A DNA stretch of 64,000 nucleotides. It comes from VBAS01 sp964444975. Lineage in GTDB: Bacteria > Bacteroidota > Bacteroidia > Chitinophagales > Chitinophagaceae. The notes beneath the pieces are model-generated. The model worked only from the letters and a program-made list of their open reading frames with translations. It did not search any database and was not told where the DNA came from. Location of the stretch: contig CAYUJD010000004.1 in NCBI GenBank assembly GCA_964444975.1, forward strand, positions 1-64,000, in the 5' to 3' direction. The position numbers and the translations under genes are program-made. Below are positions 53,216 to 62,440 of the stretch, piece after piece. The first letter of the stretch is position 1, and the number at the start of each line of letters is the position of its first letter.

Positions 53216-53247
53216 TCATCACTCATTACTCATTACTCATCACTCAT
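53216..53247. repeat. ACTCATTACTCATCACTCAT-type simple repeat, right flank
   Basis: Five ACTCAT units, the reverse complement type of 52779-52809. It lies between the four-helix-bundle gene and the oxidoreductase stop. Confidence 0.65.
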
Positions 53248-53251
53248 CCTC

Positions 53252-54751
53252 TCACATCTCCCACCCCGGCCTGTATTCCCGGTAAAAATATTTATTCGCA
53301 GCTTCATCATTCGTGATCTTCATATTGGCAGAATCATACTCCAGTTTCTTTTTGGCCCGAAGCGCTACCGCACCAAGTAAAATGGTCTCCGTTACGGGTC
53401 CTGCATTCAAAAAACTGCCCGGTGATTGTGTTTTATTTTTAAAAGCATTTATCCAGTGCGGCTCGCCGCTTTCCGTTTCATCTTTATACGGTTCTTTACC
53501 CTGCATGTAAGCATGCATTTTTTCCAGCGGCAACAGTTTAGGGTTCTCACAGCGGAACCCGCCGATGATTTTTCCTTTATCGCCAACAAACATCATACCT
53601 TCCGGGTCAAGGGATGTGTTGCCCAGTTCTTCCGGCACCTGCGGTTTCATGCCGCCATCGTACCAGAATAAATCGAAGGCAGGAAGTGTTTCCTGCTTTG
53701 GAAATTTAAACCGTACAATGCAGGAATAGGGAAAGGCCACATCATTATTATAAGGACGGCACACCTGGTTCTCCACAATGCGTGTGGTAGTGCCATAGGC
53801 TTCTGCCGAAAGCGGTGCGGTGTTTACACCAATTGTCAAAAACAAGGGCCATAAACTGTAATGACCCATATCGGCAATGGCGCCGCCACCGAAATCGTAC
53901 CAACCGCGGAAAACATTGTGCGTATAATTGGGATGGTAGGGACGGTCGGGCACCACGCCAAGCCACAGTTTCCAGTCAAAATCTTTTGGTACCGGCATTT
54001 CATCTTTCGGGTTGGCTACCCACTGCGGCCACACAGGCCGGTTGCTCCAGTTATGAATTTCTTTCAGCGTACCGATTTGCCCTTCCTCAATCCATTTTTT
54101 TACAAGCGCCATACCGCTGCGTTTGCTCCAGGCAAGCAGGTGGGTGCTTACTCCTGTTTCCTTTGCTGTTTTCATCACCAGTTTTGCTTCATGCATACGG
54201 TTAGCAAGGGGCTTATGAATCACCACATGTTTTCCTTTTTTCATAGCCGCCACAGAAATGTATCCATGCAAATGATCCGGCGTCATAATTTTTACAGCGT
54301 CATAATTTTTTTCTTTTTCAAAAAGCTCCCGGAAGTCGGCATACGAGGCGCAACCCTTTTTATAACCGGGGAGTTTTTTGCTGTAATAAGTATCTACCAG
54401 TTCCTGCCCTATATCTCGTCCACCGGGAATGCCGGTGTAGTTGGCACCCCAGCCTGAATTTTCCAGCACCTTGCGTATGCCGTCGCGGATGCCGTTGGGC
54501 GACCAGTCGAGATAATCGGTGCTCAACCTGTTCGGATCACAAACCGAAGTGATTTGAATTTCCGGATTGACAATGAGCTCACACATTTCCCTTAAACCCT
54601 GTGTGCCGCAGCCGATGTAAGCAATATTGATTTTATCGCTGGGTGCAATAAAACCTTTACCGCCCAGCACATGGCGGGGCAAAACTGTGAAAGCAACGGA
54701 AGCGGCAGCAGTAGCGCCGATGAACCGGCGGCGGTGGAGTTTCTTTTTCAT
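53252..54751 (-). CDS. Gfo/Idh/MocA-family oxidoreductase with Tat signal
   Basis: 499 residues. The leader KKKLHRRRFIGATAAASVAF has the twin-arginine pattern. Rossmann start NIAYIGCGTQGLREM, then DAVKIMTPDHLHGYISVAAMKKGKHVVIHKPLANRMHEA (the EKP-like motif is HKP here), and a catalytic-domain region YDFGGGAIADMGHYSL. The exported NAD(P)-dependent sugar dehydrogenase/glycosidase group is abundant in Bacteroidota. Likely paired with the isomerase at 51907-52773. Confidence 0.92.
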   Translation of the reverse strand: MKKKLHRRRFIGATAAASVAFTVLPRHVLGGKGFIAPSDKINIAYIGCGTQGLREMCELIVNPEIQITSVCDPNRLSTDYLDWSPNGIRDGIRKVLENSGWGANYTGIPGGRDIGQELVDTYYSKKLPGYKKGCASYADFRELFEKEKNYDAVKIMTPDHLHGYISVAAMKKGKHVVIHKPLANRMHEAKLVMKTAKETGVSTHLLAWSKRSGMALVKKWIEEGQIGTLKEIHNWSNRPVWPQWVANPKDEMPVPKDFDWKLWLGVVPDRPYHPNYTHNVFRGWYDFGGGAIADMGHYSLWPLFLTIGVNTAPLSAEAYGTTTRIVENQVCRPYNNDVAFPYSCIVRFKFPKQETLPAFDLFWYDGGMKPQVPEELGNTSLDPEGMMFVGDKGKIIGGFRCENPKLLPLEKMHAYMQGKEPYKDETESGEPHWINAFKNKTQSPGSFLNAGPVTETILLGAVALRAKKKLEYDSANMKITNDEAANKYFYREYRPGWEM

Positions 54752-54948
54752 AAAATAAAACTGTGTTTGCAGGCTGAAATAATATTTTAGGGGCAGAAGT
54801 TACTAAAATAGCTGAATGCACAAACCGAAAATTTGATTTACGATACAAAGACTTCTTGAATTGCTTTCAAAATTTCTTTTGGAAAATTCCTGCCACCTGT
54901 CGTAACTTAACAGTCCTTCTCAATTTTTTAACCTTTAAATCTTCTGCA

Positions 54949-55821
54949 ATGTCTGACTATGCTCATCCTGAAGTGCTGGTTTCCACCGATTGGGTTGATC
55001 AGCACAAATTTGACCCCCATGTAGTGGTTGTGGAAGTTGATGTGGACACACAGGCTTACCAGGAAGGCCACGTTCCCGGCGCACTGGGCTGGAACTGGCA
55101 AACCCAGCTGTGTGACACCCTACAGCGTGATGTAATCAGCAAAGCTGAACTGGAAAAACTGCTGGGTGAAAGCGGCATCGGTAACGACACCACGCTGATT
55201 CTTTATGGCGACAACAACAACTGGTTTGCCGCCTGGGCCCACTGGCAACTGAAAATGTATGGGCACAATGATGTACGCATCATGAACGGCGGCCGTAAAA
55301 AATGGCTGGCCGAAGGGCGGGTGGTTACTAAAGAAGTACGAAAACCACAGCCGGTAAAATACACGGCAAAGGAAAGAGATGAATCCATCCGCAGCTACCT
55401 GGCACAGGTGCAGCAGGCCATGAATGCCAAAGACGGCGCTATGGTGGATGTTCGCTCCAACGATGAATTTACCGGGAAAATTCTTTCACCTCCCGGCTTG
55501 CCCGAAACCTGCCAGCGGGGCGGGCACATCCCCGGTGCAATCAATATACCCTGGGCACAAGCTTGCAACGAAGACGGCACCTTCAAGTCGAAAGAAGAAC
55601 TTGAAACACTCTACATGGGCAAGGGTATTGTACCCGAAAAGAAAATCATCGCTTATTGCCGCATCGGTGAAAGATCGAGCCACACCTGGTTTGTACTGAA
55701 ATACCTGCTGGGTTATCCGCATGTAAGCAATTACGACGGCTCGTGGACCGAGTGGGGCAACCTGGTGGGCGCCCCGGTGGAGAAAGGCGCTATTGCCCTG
55801 ACCGAAAAACAAATGGCCTGA
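54949..55821 (+). CDS. Thiosulfate/3-mercaptopyruvate-type sulfurtransferase
   Basis: 290 residues from ATG 54949 (the open frame extends upstream without conserved sequence). Two rhodanese domains: an inactive N-terminal one (VLVSTDWVDQHKFD...HVPGALGWNW) and a C-terminal one with the active-site loop YCRIGERSS (Cys237), of the thiosulfate-sulfurtransferase type. Cytosolic sulfur transfer. Its TGA overlaps the ATG of a 72-residue protein (TGATG), so they are translationally coupled. Confidence 0.95.
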   Translation: MSDYAHPEVLVSTDWVDQHKFDPHVVVVEVDVDTQAYQEGHVPGALGWNWQTQLCDTLQRDVISKAELEKLLGESGIGNDTTLILYGDNNNWFAAWAHWQLKMYGHNDVRIMNGGRKKWLAEGRVVTKEVRKPQPVKYTAKERDESIRSYLAQVQQAMNAKDGAMVDVRSNDEFTGKILSPPGLPETCQRGGHIPGAINIPWAQACNEDGTFKSKEELETLYMGKGIVPEKKIIAYCRIGERSSHTWFVLKYLLGYPHVSNYDGSWTEWGNLVGAPVEKGAIALTEKQMA

Positions 55822-56039
55822 TGAACGCAGAAAATTTTACAGAAGAAATCGTTACTATCGAAGGCAACAGTGTGCGGGTTGTAACGTACAGGATTGCTGA
55901 GGAGTATTATTGTCATGTGTACAACCTGGACCCCGGCGCCTGCATTGCTCGTTTCACTTCAGTAAACAGAGAAAAGGCCAAAGAAGAAGCCCTGGCTAAA
56001 GCAAAACAGCGGCTTCTGAAAACCGCAGGTAATCACTGA
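55821..56039 (+). CDS. Small protein coupled to the sulfurtransferase
   Basis: 72 residues from ATG 55821. Beta-rich first half (VTIEGNSVRVVTYRIAEEYYCHVYNLDPGACIARF) and a helical Lys/Ala-rich tail (REKAKEEALAKAKQRLLKTA). Two cysteines (CHVY, ACIAR). No family recognised. The 1-bp overlap with the sulfurtransferase stop and the terminator 35 bp downstream show it is the last gene of that operon; a sulfur-acceptor or regulator role is only a guess. Confidence 0.75.
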   Translation: MNAENFTEEIVTIEGNSVRVVTYRIAEEYYCHVYNLDPGACIARFTSVNREKAKEEALAKAKQRLLKTAGNH

Positions 56040-56073
56040 AAAGTGGATACCGGGTTTATCATTTACCAACAAA

Positions 56074-56117
56074 CCGGGCTGATTGTACCAGTGCATACAT
56101 CAGCCCGGATTTTTTTT
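56074..56117 (+). terminator. Rho-independent terminator of the sulfurtransferase operon
   Basis: CCGGGCTGAT (56074-56083) pairs with ATCAGCCCGG (56099-56108), a 10-bp stem with a 15-nt loop, followed by A and eight T. Confidence 0.88.
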
Positions 56118-56167
56118 ACACAAAAAATGCCCCTTGGCGGAGCAATAAGCATTCCGGAAAAAAATTT

Positions 56168-56656
56168 TTACTGGTTCACATTCACCGTCACCGAACGTGC
56201 AAGGCGGCTTCCGTATGAGCGGTGAAGTGCATCGGCAAACTGCAGGGTGAGTTTATGCTTACCGGCCGGAATAGTGATTTCAGCAGAAGTTTGTGCATTG
56301 CCAAAATGAATATGCACGGAATCTTTTTTAATTACCTCACCGGTTGGTATAGAATCAATATCCACCAGGATATGATGATGACCCGAAGCGGGTTTCAGAA
56401 TTCCATTGGCGGTATCCACGCTCAGCGCCATCACTCCCATTTCCACCTTCACCGGCGATGTCACCGTTTGCCCGTCTTTCAGGTTGGCAAAAAAAACTTT
56501 TGCATTTTCCGGTATTTCGGGCATAGGAGGCATTTCAGTGGCTGTCATGGTATGGGATGCATGACCTGTTGTATCTTTTGTTTCGCCGGTTTTATCGCCA
56601 TTGCTACCACAGGCTGCCAGCACAATTGCAGGCACCATGTAAAAAAGTCGTTTCAT
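56168..56656 (-). CDS. DUF4399 lipoprotein
   Basis: 162 residues from ATG 56656, opening a lipoprotein signal (MKRLFYMVPAIVLAACGSNG, Cys16). The DUF4399 core is clear: VFFANLKDGQTVTSPVKVEMG, SGHHHILVDID, HIHFGNAQTSAEITIPAGKHKLTLQFAD. Exported beta-sandwich of unknown function with a His-rich patch that could bind metal. Divergent from the dienelactone hydrolase gene. Confidence 0.92.
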   Translation of the reverse strand: MKRLFYMVPAIVLAACGSNGDKTGETKDTTGHASHTMTATEMPPMPEIPENAKVFFANLKDGQTVTSPVKVEMGVMALSVDTANGILKPASGHHHILVDIDSIPTGEVIKKDSVHIHFGNAQTSAEITIPAGKHKLTLQFADALHRSYGSRLARSVTVNVNQ

Positions 56657-56780
56657 ATACACCTTGATTGTTAATTTTAAAATGAAGGCCAAAGGTAAGC
56701 ACTGTGAATTTCTCCGGCTTTCCTTTTAAAGAAATTTTCACGGCGCATCCTTACCTTTAATTCCTGCTAAAAAAAATTTT

Positions 56781-57632
56781 ATGGACCAGCGCATCATCAA
56801 CCTGTACGATGAGTACACTCACAAGCCGCTCAGCCGGCATGAATTTCTTCAGCGCCTGACGCTGCTTACCGGGAGCAGCATGGCTGCCATGACTGTGCTG
56901 CCTTTGCTGGAAAACAATTACGCCAAAGCGGCCATCACCAGCGGGCAGGAGTTATTTACCGAATACATAACGTACCCCGGCGTGCCCGGCGAAATGAAAG
57001 CTTATGTGGCACGGCCAAAAGAAGAAAAAATGTACGCCGGCGTAATTGTTATTCATGAAAACCGCGGGCTGAATGCACACATCGAAGACGTGGCAAGGCG
57101 TGTTGCCACGGCAGGTTATCTCGCTATTGCTCCAAACGCATTATCGGCGCTGGGAAGAACTTTTGCCAGTGAAGATGAAGCACGAGCCGCTTTTCGTGAT
57201 CTGAAGCCGGAGGACAACCTGGAAAATTTTATCGGCGCCTATAATTATTTAAAAACACGTAAAGATTTTAACGGTAAGGCGGGTTGTGTTGGTTTTTGCT
57301 GGGGCGGCGCCATGGCCAATAACCTTGCAGTAAATATTTCCGGACTGAAAGCCGCTGTGCCGTTTTACGGACGCCAGCCCGGTGCTGCCGATGTGCCGAA
57401 AATAAAAGCGGCTCTGCAGCTGCACTATGCCGGCATTGATGAAAATGTTAATGCGGGCATAGCCGCCTATGAAGAGGCGTTGAAGAAAAACAATATCCTT
57501 TACGAGTTATACATGTACGAGGGGGCGCAGCATGCCTTTCACAACGATACATCCACGGCACGCTATAATGAAGCGGCCGCCAAACTTGCCTGGCAGCGTA
57601 CGCTGGAATTTTTTGCCAAACATCTTAAATGA
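56781..57632 (+). CDS. Dienelactone hydrolase-family protein
   Basis: 283 residues. Leader region with SRHEFLQRLTLLTGSSMAAMTVLPL, a Tat-like or membrane-targeting segment. Alpha/beta-hydrolase core: VIVIHENRGLN, the nucleophile motif GFCWGG (Cys173), and histidine in GAQHAFHND, with Asp expected near HYAGIDENV. Cys in place of Ser is typical of DLH enzymes, which open lactone rings. The M61 peptidase gene starts 10 bp downstream. Confidence 0.92.
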   Translation: MDQRIINLYDEYTHKPLSRHEFLQRLTLLTGSSMAAMTVLPLLENNYAKAAITSGQELFTEYITYPGVPGEMKAYVARPKEEKMYAGVIVIHENRGLNAHIEDVARRVATAGYLAIAPNALSALGRTFASEDEARAAFRDLKPEDNLENFIGAYNYLKTRKDFNGKAGCVGFCWGGAMANNLAVNISGLKAAVPFYGRQPGAADVPKIKAALQLHYAGIDENVNAGIAAYEEALKKNNILYELYMYEGAQHAFHNDTSTARYNEAAAKLAWQRTLEFFAKHLK

Positions 57633-57642
57633 TTGCCGTGCT

Positions 57643-59439
57643 ATGAAATATAAATCCTGCTTTGTTTTTCTCACCTGTTGTTTATTTTTCACTTTTATTT
57701 CAACGGCGCAAAAAAGCTCCCTTGTGTATACCGTAAAAATGGAAAACCCCGAGTGGCATTTTTTCCAGGTAGAGCTGGTTTGCAGCGGCATTAAAAAGGA
57801 TGTCATTGATTTCAAAATGCCGGTATGGACACCCGGCTATTACCAGCGGATGGATTATGCAAAAAATGTAAAAAACTTCAGGGCCACCGATGCCGCCGGA
57901 CGTGAATTGAAATGGGAAAAAACTGCCGGCAACAGCTGGCGGGTTTTCAGCAACAACATTTCCCCGGTAAAACTTATTTATGAAATAAAAACAGAAAGGG
58001 CCTTTGTTGCTTCCCCTTACCTTGATGAAAACCGGGGCTATATTTTACCCGCCGGTGTTTTTTTTCATATTGATAAAATGATCAGCCACCCGGTGCAGGT
58101 CAAAGTGGTGCCAGCCAATGAATGGAACCGGGTAGCTACCGGTCTTGATTCGGTGAGCGGAAAAAAATTTACTTACACGGCTCCTGATTTCGATATCCTG
58201 TACGACAGCCCGCTGCTGGCCGGCAATCTGGAAGAATTGCCAGCTTTTAAAGTGCGGGGTGTCACGCACCGTTTTATCGGTTACAGGCTGGGCGAATTTG
58301 ACCGGGCAAATTTTATGATTGACCTGAAAAAAATTGTAGATGAATCGGTAAAAATTTTCGGGCACATCCCCTACAAACACTACACATTTATTGCCATCGG
58401 GCCGGGCGCCGGCGGCATCGAACACCTGAACAACACAACATTCAGTTTTAACGGTAACGGTTTAAACAACCGGGAAAATTATATCCGAACGCTTCATTTC
58501 CTGGCGCATGAATATTTTCATCATTATAATGTAAAGCGGGTACGACCTGTGGAGCTCGGCCCCTTTGATTACGACAACGGTAGCCGCACCCGTATGCTCT
58601 GGCTTTCTGAAGGTTTTACAGTGTATTACGAATACCTGGTGGTGCGCCGCGCCGGCATTTCTACCGATGAAGAATTGTTTGAAGCACTGCGCAGCAACAT
58701 TGTAGCAGTTGAAAATAAACCCGGCCGTCTTTACCAGACGCTGGAGCAGGCAAGTTACGATACCTGGAGCGACGGACCCTTTGGCCGTACCGGCGACGAA
58801 GTGAACAAAACAATCTCTTACTACGATAAAGGTCCGGCCGTGGGTTTGCTTTTTGATTTTAAAATCCGGCAGGTTACGGAAAATAAAAAATCGCTGGATG
58901 ATGTGATGCGATTACTTTACCAGGAGTATTACCAGAAAAAGAAAAGAGGATTTACCGATGAGGAACTGCGCAAAGCATTTGAAACCGTTGCCGGCTCTTT
59001 CATTGCCCAGGAGTTTGAATTTGTAACCACCACCCGGCAGCCAGATTATTCTGCTTACCTGGCTTACGCAGGCTTGCATATTGATACTGCCCTGAAAGAA
59101 ATACCGGGTGCCTGGGCAGGGTTTACTGTAAGGGATAGAGATGACAGCTTGTTCATCGCTTCAGTGGAGTGGGAATCGCCGGCCTGGATAGCTGAAATAA
59201 GACGAGGACAGGCGCTGCTGCAGGTGAACAAAACAAAAGCAACAGGCACACAGGTCAATCAAATAATTTCAGCAGCCAAACCCGGCGAAAAAATCATACT
59301 CACCGTATCAGTAAACAATACTTCCACGTCAAAAGAAATAATTCTGGGTACAAAAACAGAACGAACTTTCGCCATCACTCCCCTGCCCAACCCCGCCCCG
59401 CTGCAAAAACAAATACTGGAAAGCTGGCTGAAAGGATAA
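57643..59439 (+). CDS. M61-family glycyl aminopeptidase with PDZ domain
   Basis: 598 residues from ATG 57643, giving the signal peptide KSCFVFLTCCLFFTFISTAQ. N-terminal beta-sandwich (MENPEWHFFQVELVCSG, MPVWTPGYYQRMDYA), a zinc protease site HEYFH (His289, Glu290, His293) with the gluzincin Glu in LWLSEGFTVYYEY, and a C-terminal PDZ domain (about 480-575). Periplasmic; close to family length. Probably co-transcribed with the dienelactone hydrolase. Confidence 0.94.
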   Translation: MKYKSCFVFLTCCLFFTFISTAQKSSLVYTVKMENPEWHFFQVELVCSGIKKDVIDFKMPVWTPGYYQRMDYAKNVKNFRATDAAGRELKWEKTAGNSWRVFSNNISPVKLIYEIKTERAFVASPYLDENRGYILPAGVFFHIDKMISHPVQVKVVPANEWNRVATGLDSVSGKKFTYTAPDFDILYDSPLLAGNLEELPAFKVRGVTHRFIGYRLGEFDRANFMIDLKKIVDESVKIFGHIPYKHYTFIAIGPGAGGIEHLNNTTFSFNGNGLNNRENYIRTLHFLAHEYFHHYNVKRVRPVELGPFDYDNGSRTRMLWLSEGFTVYYEYLVVRRAGISTDEELFEALRSNIVAVENKPGRLYQTLEQASYDTWSDGPFGRTGDEVNKTISYYDKGPAVGLLFDFKIRQVTENKKSLDDVMRLLYQEYYQKKKRGFTDEELRKAFETVAGSFIAQEFEFVTTTRQPDYSAYLAYAGLHIDTALKEIPGAWAGFTVRDRDDSLFIASVEWESPAWIAEIRRGQALLQVNKTKATGTQVNQIISAAKPGEKIILTVSVNNTSTSKEIILGTKTERTFAITPLPNPAPLQKQILESWLKG

Positions 59440-59472
59440 GACCCTTATCTTTAAAGCGTAAACAACTCCCTT

Positions 59473-61113
59473 ATGTGGATCTTCCAGGTTGCACGGTTTT
59501 TTAGAAATATGTACAGGCTGATAGTGATTATTTACATCATCCTGAAACATGTGGCAAAAAACTGGATGTACAATACATGGATGCGGCGCATCTTTGATCC
59601 CAAGGGTAAAAAACTTACCAGCCGGGCAGAGCAACTGAGGCAGACCATTGAAGAGCTCGGCCCCACCTTTATCAAGTTCGGCCAGATAATTGCCGACCGG
59701 CCCGACCTGGCATCGGATCACCTGCGGGAAGAATTGAAAAAACTCCAATCGGCCGCAAGACCCATGGATGATGACCTTGCCATCAGCCTGATTGAAACCG
59801 AACTTGGCGATACCATCGAACAGGTTTTTCTTCATCTCGACCGTAAACACCTCGCTTCGGCTTCCATTGCCCAGGTGTATACCGGTGTGCTGAAAAGCGG
59901 CGAAAGAGTGGCCATCAAAGTGCAGCGGCCAAACATCAAACACAAAATTGAAATTGACCTCGTGCTGATGAAGATACTTGCCAGGCAAGTGGTAAAATCA
60001 TACCCCGGCCTGGCCAGTTTCAACATCATTGGCTTTGTGGAAGACTTTGGCGAAAACCTGATGAAGGAGCTCGACTTTACCAACGAAGCCTCCAACATGC
60101 TGCGGTTTGCCGATATGTTCAAAGACGATCCCCGCTGCTACATACCGAAAGTTTTTACCGGGTACAGCCGGCAGCGGCTGCTGGTGATGGAATTTGTGGA
60201 AGGGATGCGCCCGGATGATATGGAAGGATTGAGAACAGCCGGTTACGACACACAAGTGATTGCCGAAAACGGAACGCATATAGTTTTAAAAATGATTCTT
60301 CGTCATGGGTTCTTTCATGCCGATCCCCATCCCGGCAATATTTTTATCCGGGGCGACAACCAGATTGTTTTGCTCGATCACGGCATGGCGGCCAGCATGA
60401 AGCCCCGCCAGATACAGGCGCTGATTGATTTTATGCTCGGCTTTTCAAGAAATGACCCGCACCGCATTGCCAAATCCATACTGAGTCTTTGCGAAATCCA
60501 GTATTTCCATGAACTGGAAGACCTCGAATTCCGCCTGGGTGAAATAATTAAAAAGTACAGCTACATGAGTTATGAACAGGTGGATATTTCCGCCATCATG
60601 ACCGAGGCGTTTAAAGTGATTACCCGCTACGGGCTGCGGGTGCCCAGCAACCTGTTTACACTGATAAAATCGCTTGCCACCATTCAGAAGTTTGCAGAAC
60701 ATCTTGAAGCAAACGTTTCTATTGCCAGCATGATAAGGCCCTATGCCACGGAAAAAATAAAAGAACGGTTCAGCTGGGATGCCATTGTAAAAACGGTGAT
60801 GGACTCGGCCGAAGATTACATTTACCTGGTAAGCAAACTGCCGAAGGATGTGAAGGAGGTAGTGGGTAAAATGAAAGACGGCATTATCAAACACGAGGTC
60901 AATTTCAGCGAAGACAGTTTTACCAACAAGGCCTTTCGAATGAACATCAACCGGCTGGCTTTTGTTTTCATCATCGGGTTGATGCTGATCTGCTCCACCC
61001 TGCTGATGATACACATGCGGGACAAACAAGTCATCCGCATTTTCTTTTACACCACTCTTGTCATTACGGCTATCACTGCTTTGCGGCTGCTGGCAAAAAC
61101 AAGATTCAGTTAG
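59473..61113 (+). CDS. ABC1/UbiB-family atypical kinase
   Basis: 546 residues. KxGQ motif in GPTFIKFGQIIADRPD, Ala-rich loop LASASIAQVYTG, VAIKVQRPN (Lys), ELDFTNEASNMLRF, catalytic HGFFHADPHPGNIFI, and metal VLLDHGMAA. Two membrane helices at the C-terminus (about 492-511 and 517-535). UbiB-like kinases support quinone biosynthesis or lipid-soluble electron-carrier trafficking. Downstream it is separated by 12 bp from an orphan gene fragment and the accessory island. Confidence 0.94.
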   Translation: MWIFQVARFFRNMYRLIVIIYIILKHVAKNWMYNTWMRRIFDPKGKKLTSRAEQLRQTIEELGPTFIKFGQIIADRPDLASDHLREELKKLQSAARPMDDDLAISLIETELGDTIEQVFLHLDRKHLASASIAQVYTGVLKSGERVAIKVQRPNIKHKIEIDLVLMKILARQVVKSYPGLASFNIIGFVEDFGENLMKELDFTNEASNMLRFADMFKDDPRCYIPKVFTGYSRQRLLVMEFVEGMRPDDMEGLRTAGYDTQVIAENGTHIVLKMILRHGFFHADPHPGNIFIRGDNQIVLLDHGMAASMKPRQIQALIDFMLGFSRNDPHRIAKSILSLCEIQYFHELEDLEFRLGEIIKKYSYMSYEQVDISAIMTEAFKVITRYGLRVPSNLFTLIKSLATIQKFAEHLEANVSIASMIRPYATEKIKERFSWDAIVKTVMDSAEDYIYLVSKLPKDVKEVVGKMKDGIIKHEVNFSEDSFTNKAFRMNINRLAFVFIIGLMLICSTLLMIHMRDKQVIRIFFYTTLVITAITALRLLAKTRFS

Positions 61114-61125
61114 CAGGGGAAAAAA

Positions 61126-61180
61126 TTATCGCACTATGCCATTCACCCTGAACAGCAATACCAGTGTGCCCGCATATCTT
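61126..61180 (-). pseudogene. orphan 3' end of the gene interrupted by the island
   Basis: On the minus strand this reads RYAGTLVLLFRVNGIVR and a stop (TAA, 61126-61128), nearly identical to the end of the partial gene at 63794-64000. It is the severed original 3' end left beside the ABC1 kinase gene. Confidence 0.75.
61145..61180. repeat. 36-bp direct repeat, left end of island
   Basis: ACCCTGAACAGCAATACCAG to CGCATATCTT, identical over 36 bp to 63813-63848. Candidate attachment-site core created by insertion into the 3' end of a conserved gene. Confidence 0.8.
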
Positions 61181-61384
61181 CACGTCTTTGTTGGAGTGCA
61201 GCCTGTCTTGCGGAAGGCGTACCGACAAAACGGAATGAGGAATAGCCTAACCGGGATTGAATTAAATTTGAAAGACCACAATATCTTTAGTTCGGTTCGT
61301 TGATGGGCTATACGCTTGCCAGCGCCTCACAGCAACGAAGGCGTACTTCGGAGTTGAAGGTGGCGATTAACAAAGGCAAAAGAC
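61181..61384 (+). repeat. ~200-bp cassette-associated repeat, copy A
   Basis: Closely matches 62471-62675. Shared blocks include CGGAATGAGGAATAGCCTAA, CCGGGATTGAATTAAATTTG and TATCTTTAGTTCGGTTCGTTG, then TCACAGCAACGA and CTTCGGAGTTGAA. Copy A begins exactly at the edge of the 36-bp repeat and ends 28 bp before the beta-lactamase ATG. GCCTAAC within it fits the RYYYAAC box of integron attC sites, and TAGCC...GGCTA arms allow folding. The short ORF crossing it carries a stop absent in copy B, so it is not a gene. Confidence 0.8.
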
Positions 61385-61412
61385 AACATTTACAATTAAA
61401 TCAAAAATAAAT

Positions 61413-62330
61413 ATGACAAGACTTGTTCAATTGACAGCTTTACTTTTATTATTTCTAACAAGTTGCCAGACTTCTAAAAAAAATAAGACTGATTTGCTAC
61501 GAAGCAAAATAGAGCAAATCGTGTCCGGCAAAAACGCAGTGGTCGGAGTTTCAATCATTGGTGATAGCGGCAAAGACAGCATTTCTTTATACGGAGATAG
61601 ACGTTTTCCTATGCAAAGCGTTTTTAAATTTCATATAGCATTAGCCGTCTTGTCGGAAATTGACAAAGGAAAACTTTCATTAGACCGGAAAATAGACATA
61701 AATAAAAATGAACTTTTGCCCGAAGATTTTTGGAGTCCACTAAGAGACGAAAATCCGAACGGTGGGAGTTTTACTATTGAAAAGCTAATTCAATATTCTG
61801 TTTCTCACAGCGACAATACTGCTTGCGATGTTTTAATACGACTTATTGGAACACCTAATTCAGTTGAAGAATATATTAAAAAGACAGGCATCCAGGATAT
61901 ACAAATTACATACAATGAAGAAGAAATGCAGGCGAAGTGGGAAAATATGTTCCAAAATTGGACTACACCGAAAGCCGCAAGTGAGACTCTTAAAGTGTTT
62001 TACGAGAATAAAACCAACTTACTTTCAAAAGCCAGTTACGAATTTTTCTGGAAAACTAATAAAGAGACAACAACAGGGAAAAACCGAATAAAAGGACAGT
62101 TGCCCGAAGGAACAATTGTTGCTCACAAGACAGGTTGGTCAGGGACAAATAAAGAAACAGGAATCACTGCGGCTGTAAACAATATTGGAATTGTCTTTTT
62201 GCCAAACGGAAAGTATTTTATAATTAGTGTTTTTGTAAGTGAATCAAAAGAAAGTTTTGACACGAACGAGAAAATTATTGCTGACATCGCAAAAGCAACT
62301 TATGACTTTTACACCACAACGACTAAATAG
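61413..62330 (+). CDS. bla: Class A beta-lactamase (A2/PER-CfxA-like)
   Basis: 305 residues. A lipoprotein-like signal (MTRLVQLTALLLLFLTSCQT, Cys18). All active-site elements are visible: SVFK (Ser69-Lys72), SDN (133-135), the omega-loop glutamate in NEEEMQAKW (about 169-171, the spacing of the A2 subgroup), and KTG (239-241) in AHKTGWSGTN. Periplasmic or membrane-anchored hydrolysis of penicillins/cephalosporins is expected. Markedly AT-richer than the core genes and flanked by cassette-type repeats, so recently acquired. The spectrum cannot be predicted. Confidence 0.93.
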   Translation: MTRLVQLTALLLLFLTSCQTSKKNKTDLLRSKIEQIVSGKNAVVGVSIIGDSGKDSISLYGDRRFPMQSVFKFHIALAVLSEIDKGKLSLDRKIDINKNELLPEDFWSPLRDENPNGGSFTIEKLIQYSVSHSDNTACDVLIRLIGTPNSVEEYIKKTGIQDIQITYNEEEMQAKWENMFQNWTTPKAASETLKVFYENKTNLLSKASYEFFWKTNKETTTGKNRIKGQLPEGTIVAHKTGWSGTNKETGITAAVNNIGIVFLPNGKYFIISVFVSESKESFDTNEKIIADIAKATYDFYTTTTK

Positions 62331-62337
62331 AAAAACT

Positions 62338-62433
62338 GCCGCCAGTCGGGTAGGCGGCCTCACCGCTTGCGGCGATTAGGTGCGCCTTTCACAGCACTGT
62401 ATCCCGATAGCTATCGGGAGGCCGCGAATACAG
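62338..62433. other. structured GC-rich segment after the beta-lactamase
   Basis: Eight bases after the stop, GCCGCC/GGCGGC (62338-62343, 62353-62358), the perfect TCCCGATAGCTATCGGGA palindrome (62402-62419) and CTGTAT/ATACAG (62397-62402, 62428-62433) can fold into nested hairpins. Could be a terminator without a T-run or the recombination site of a gene cassette. Confidence 0.5.
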
Positions 62434-62440
62434 CGGTTCA

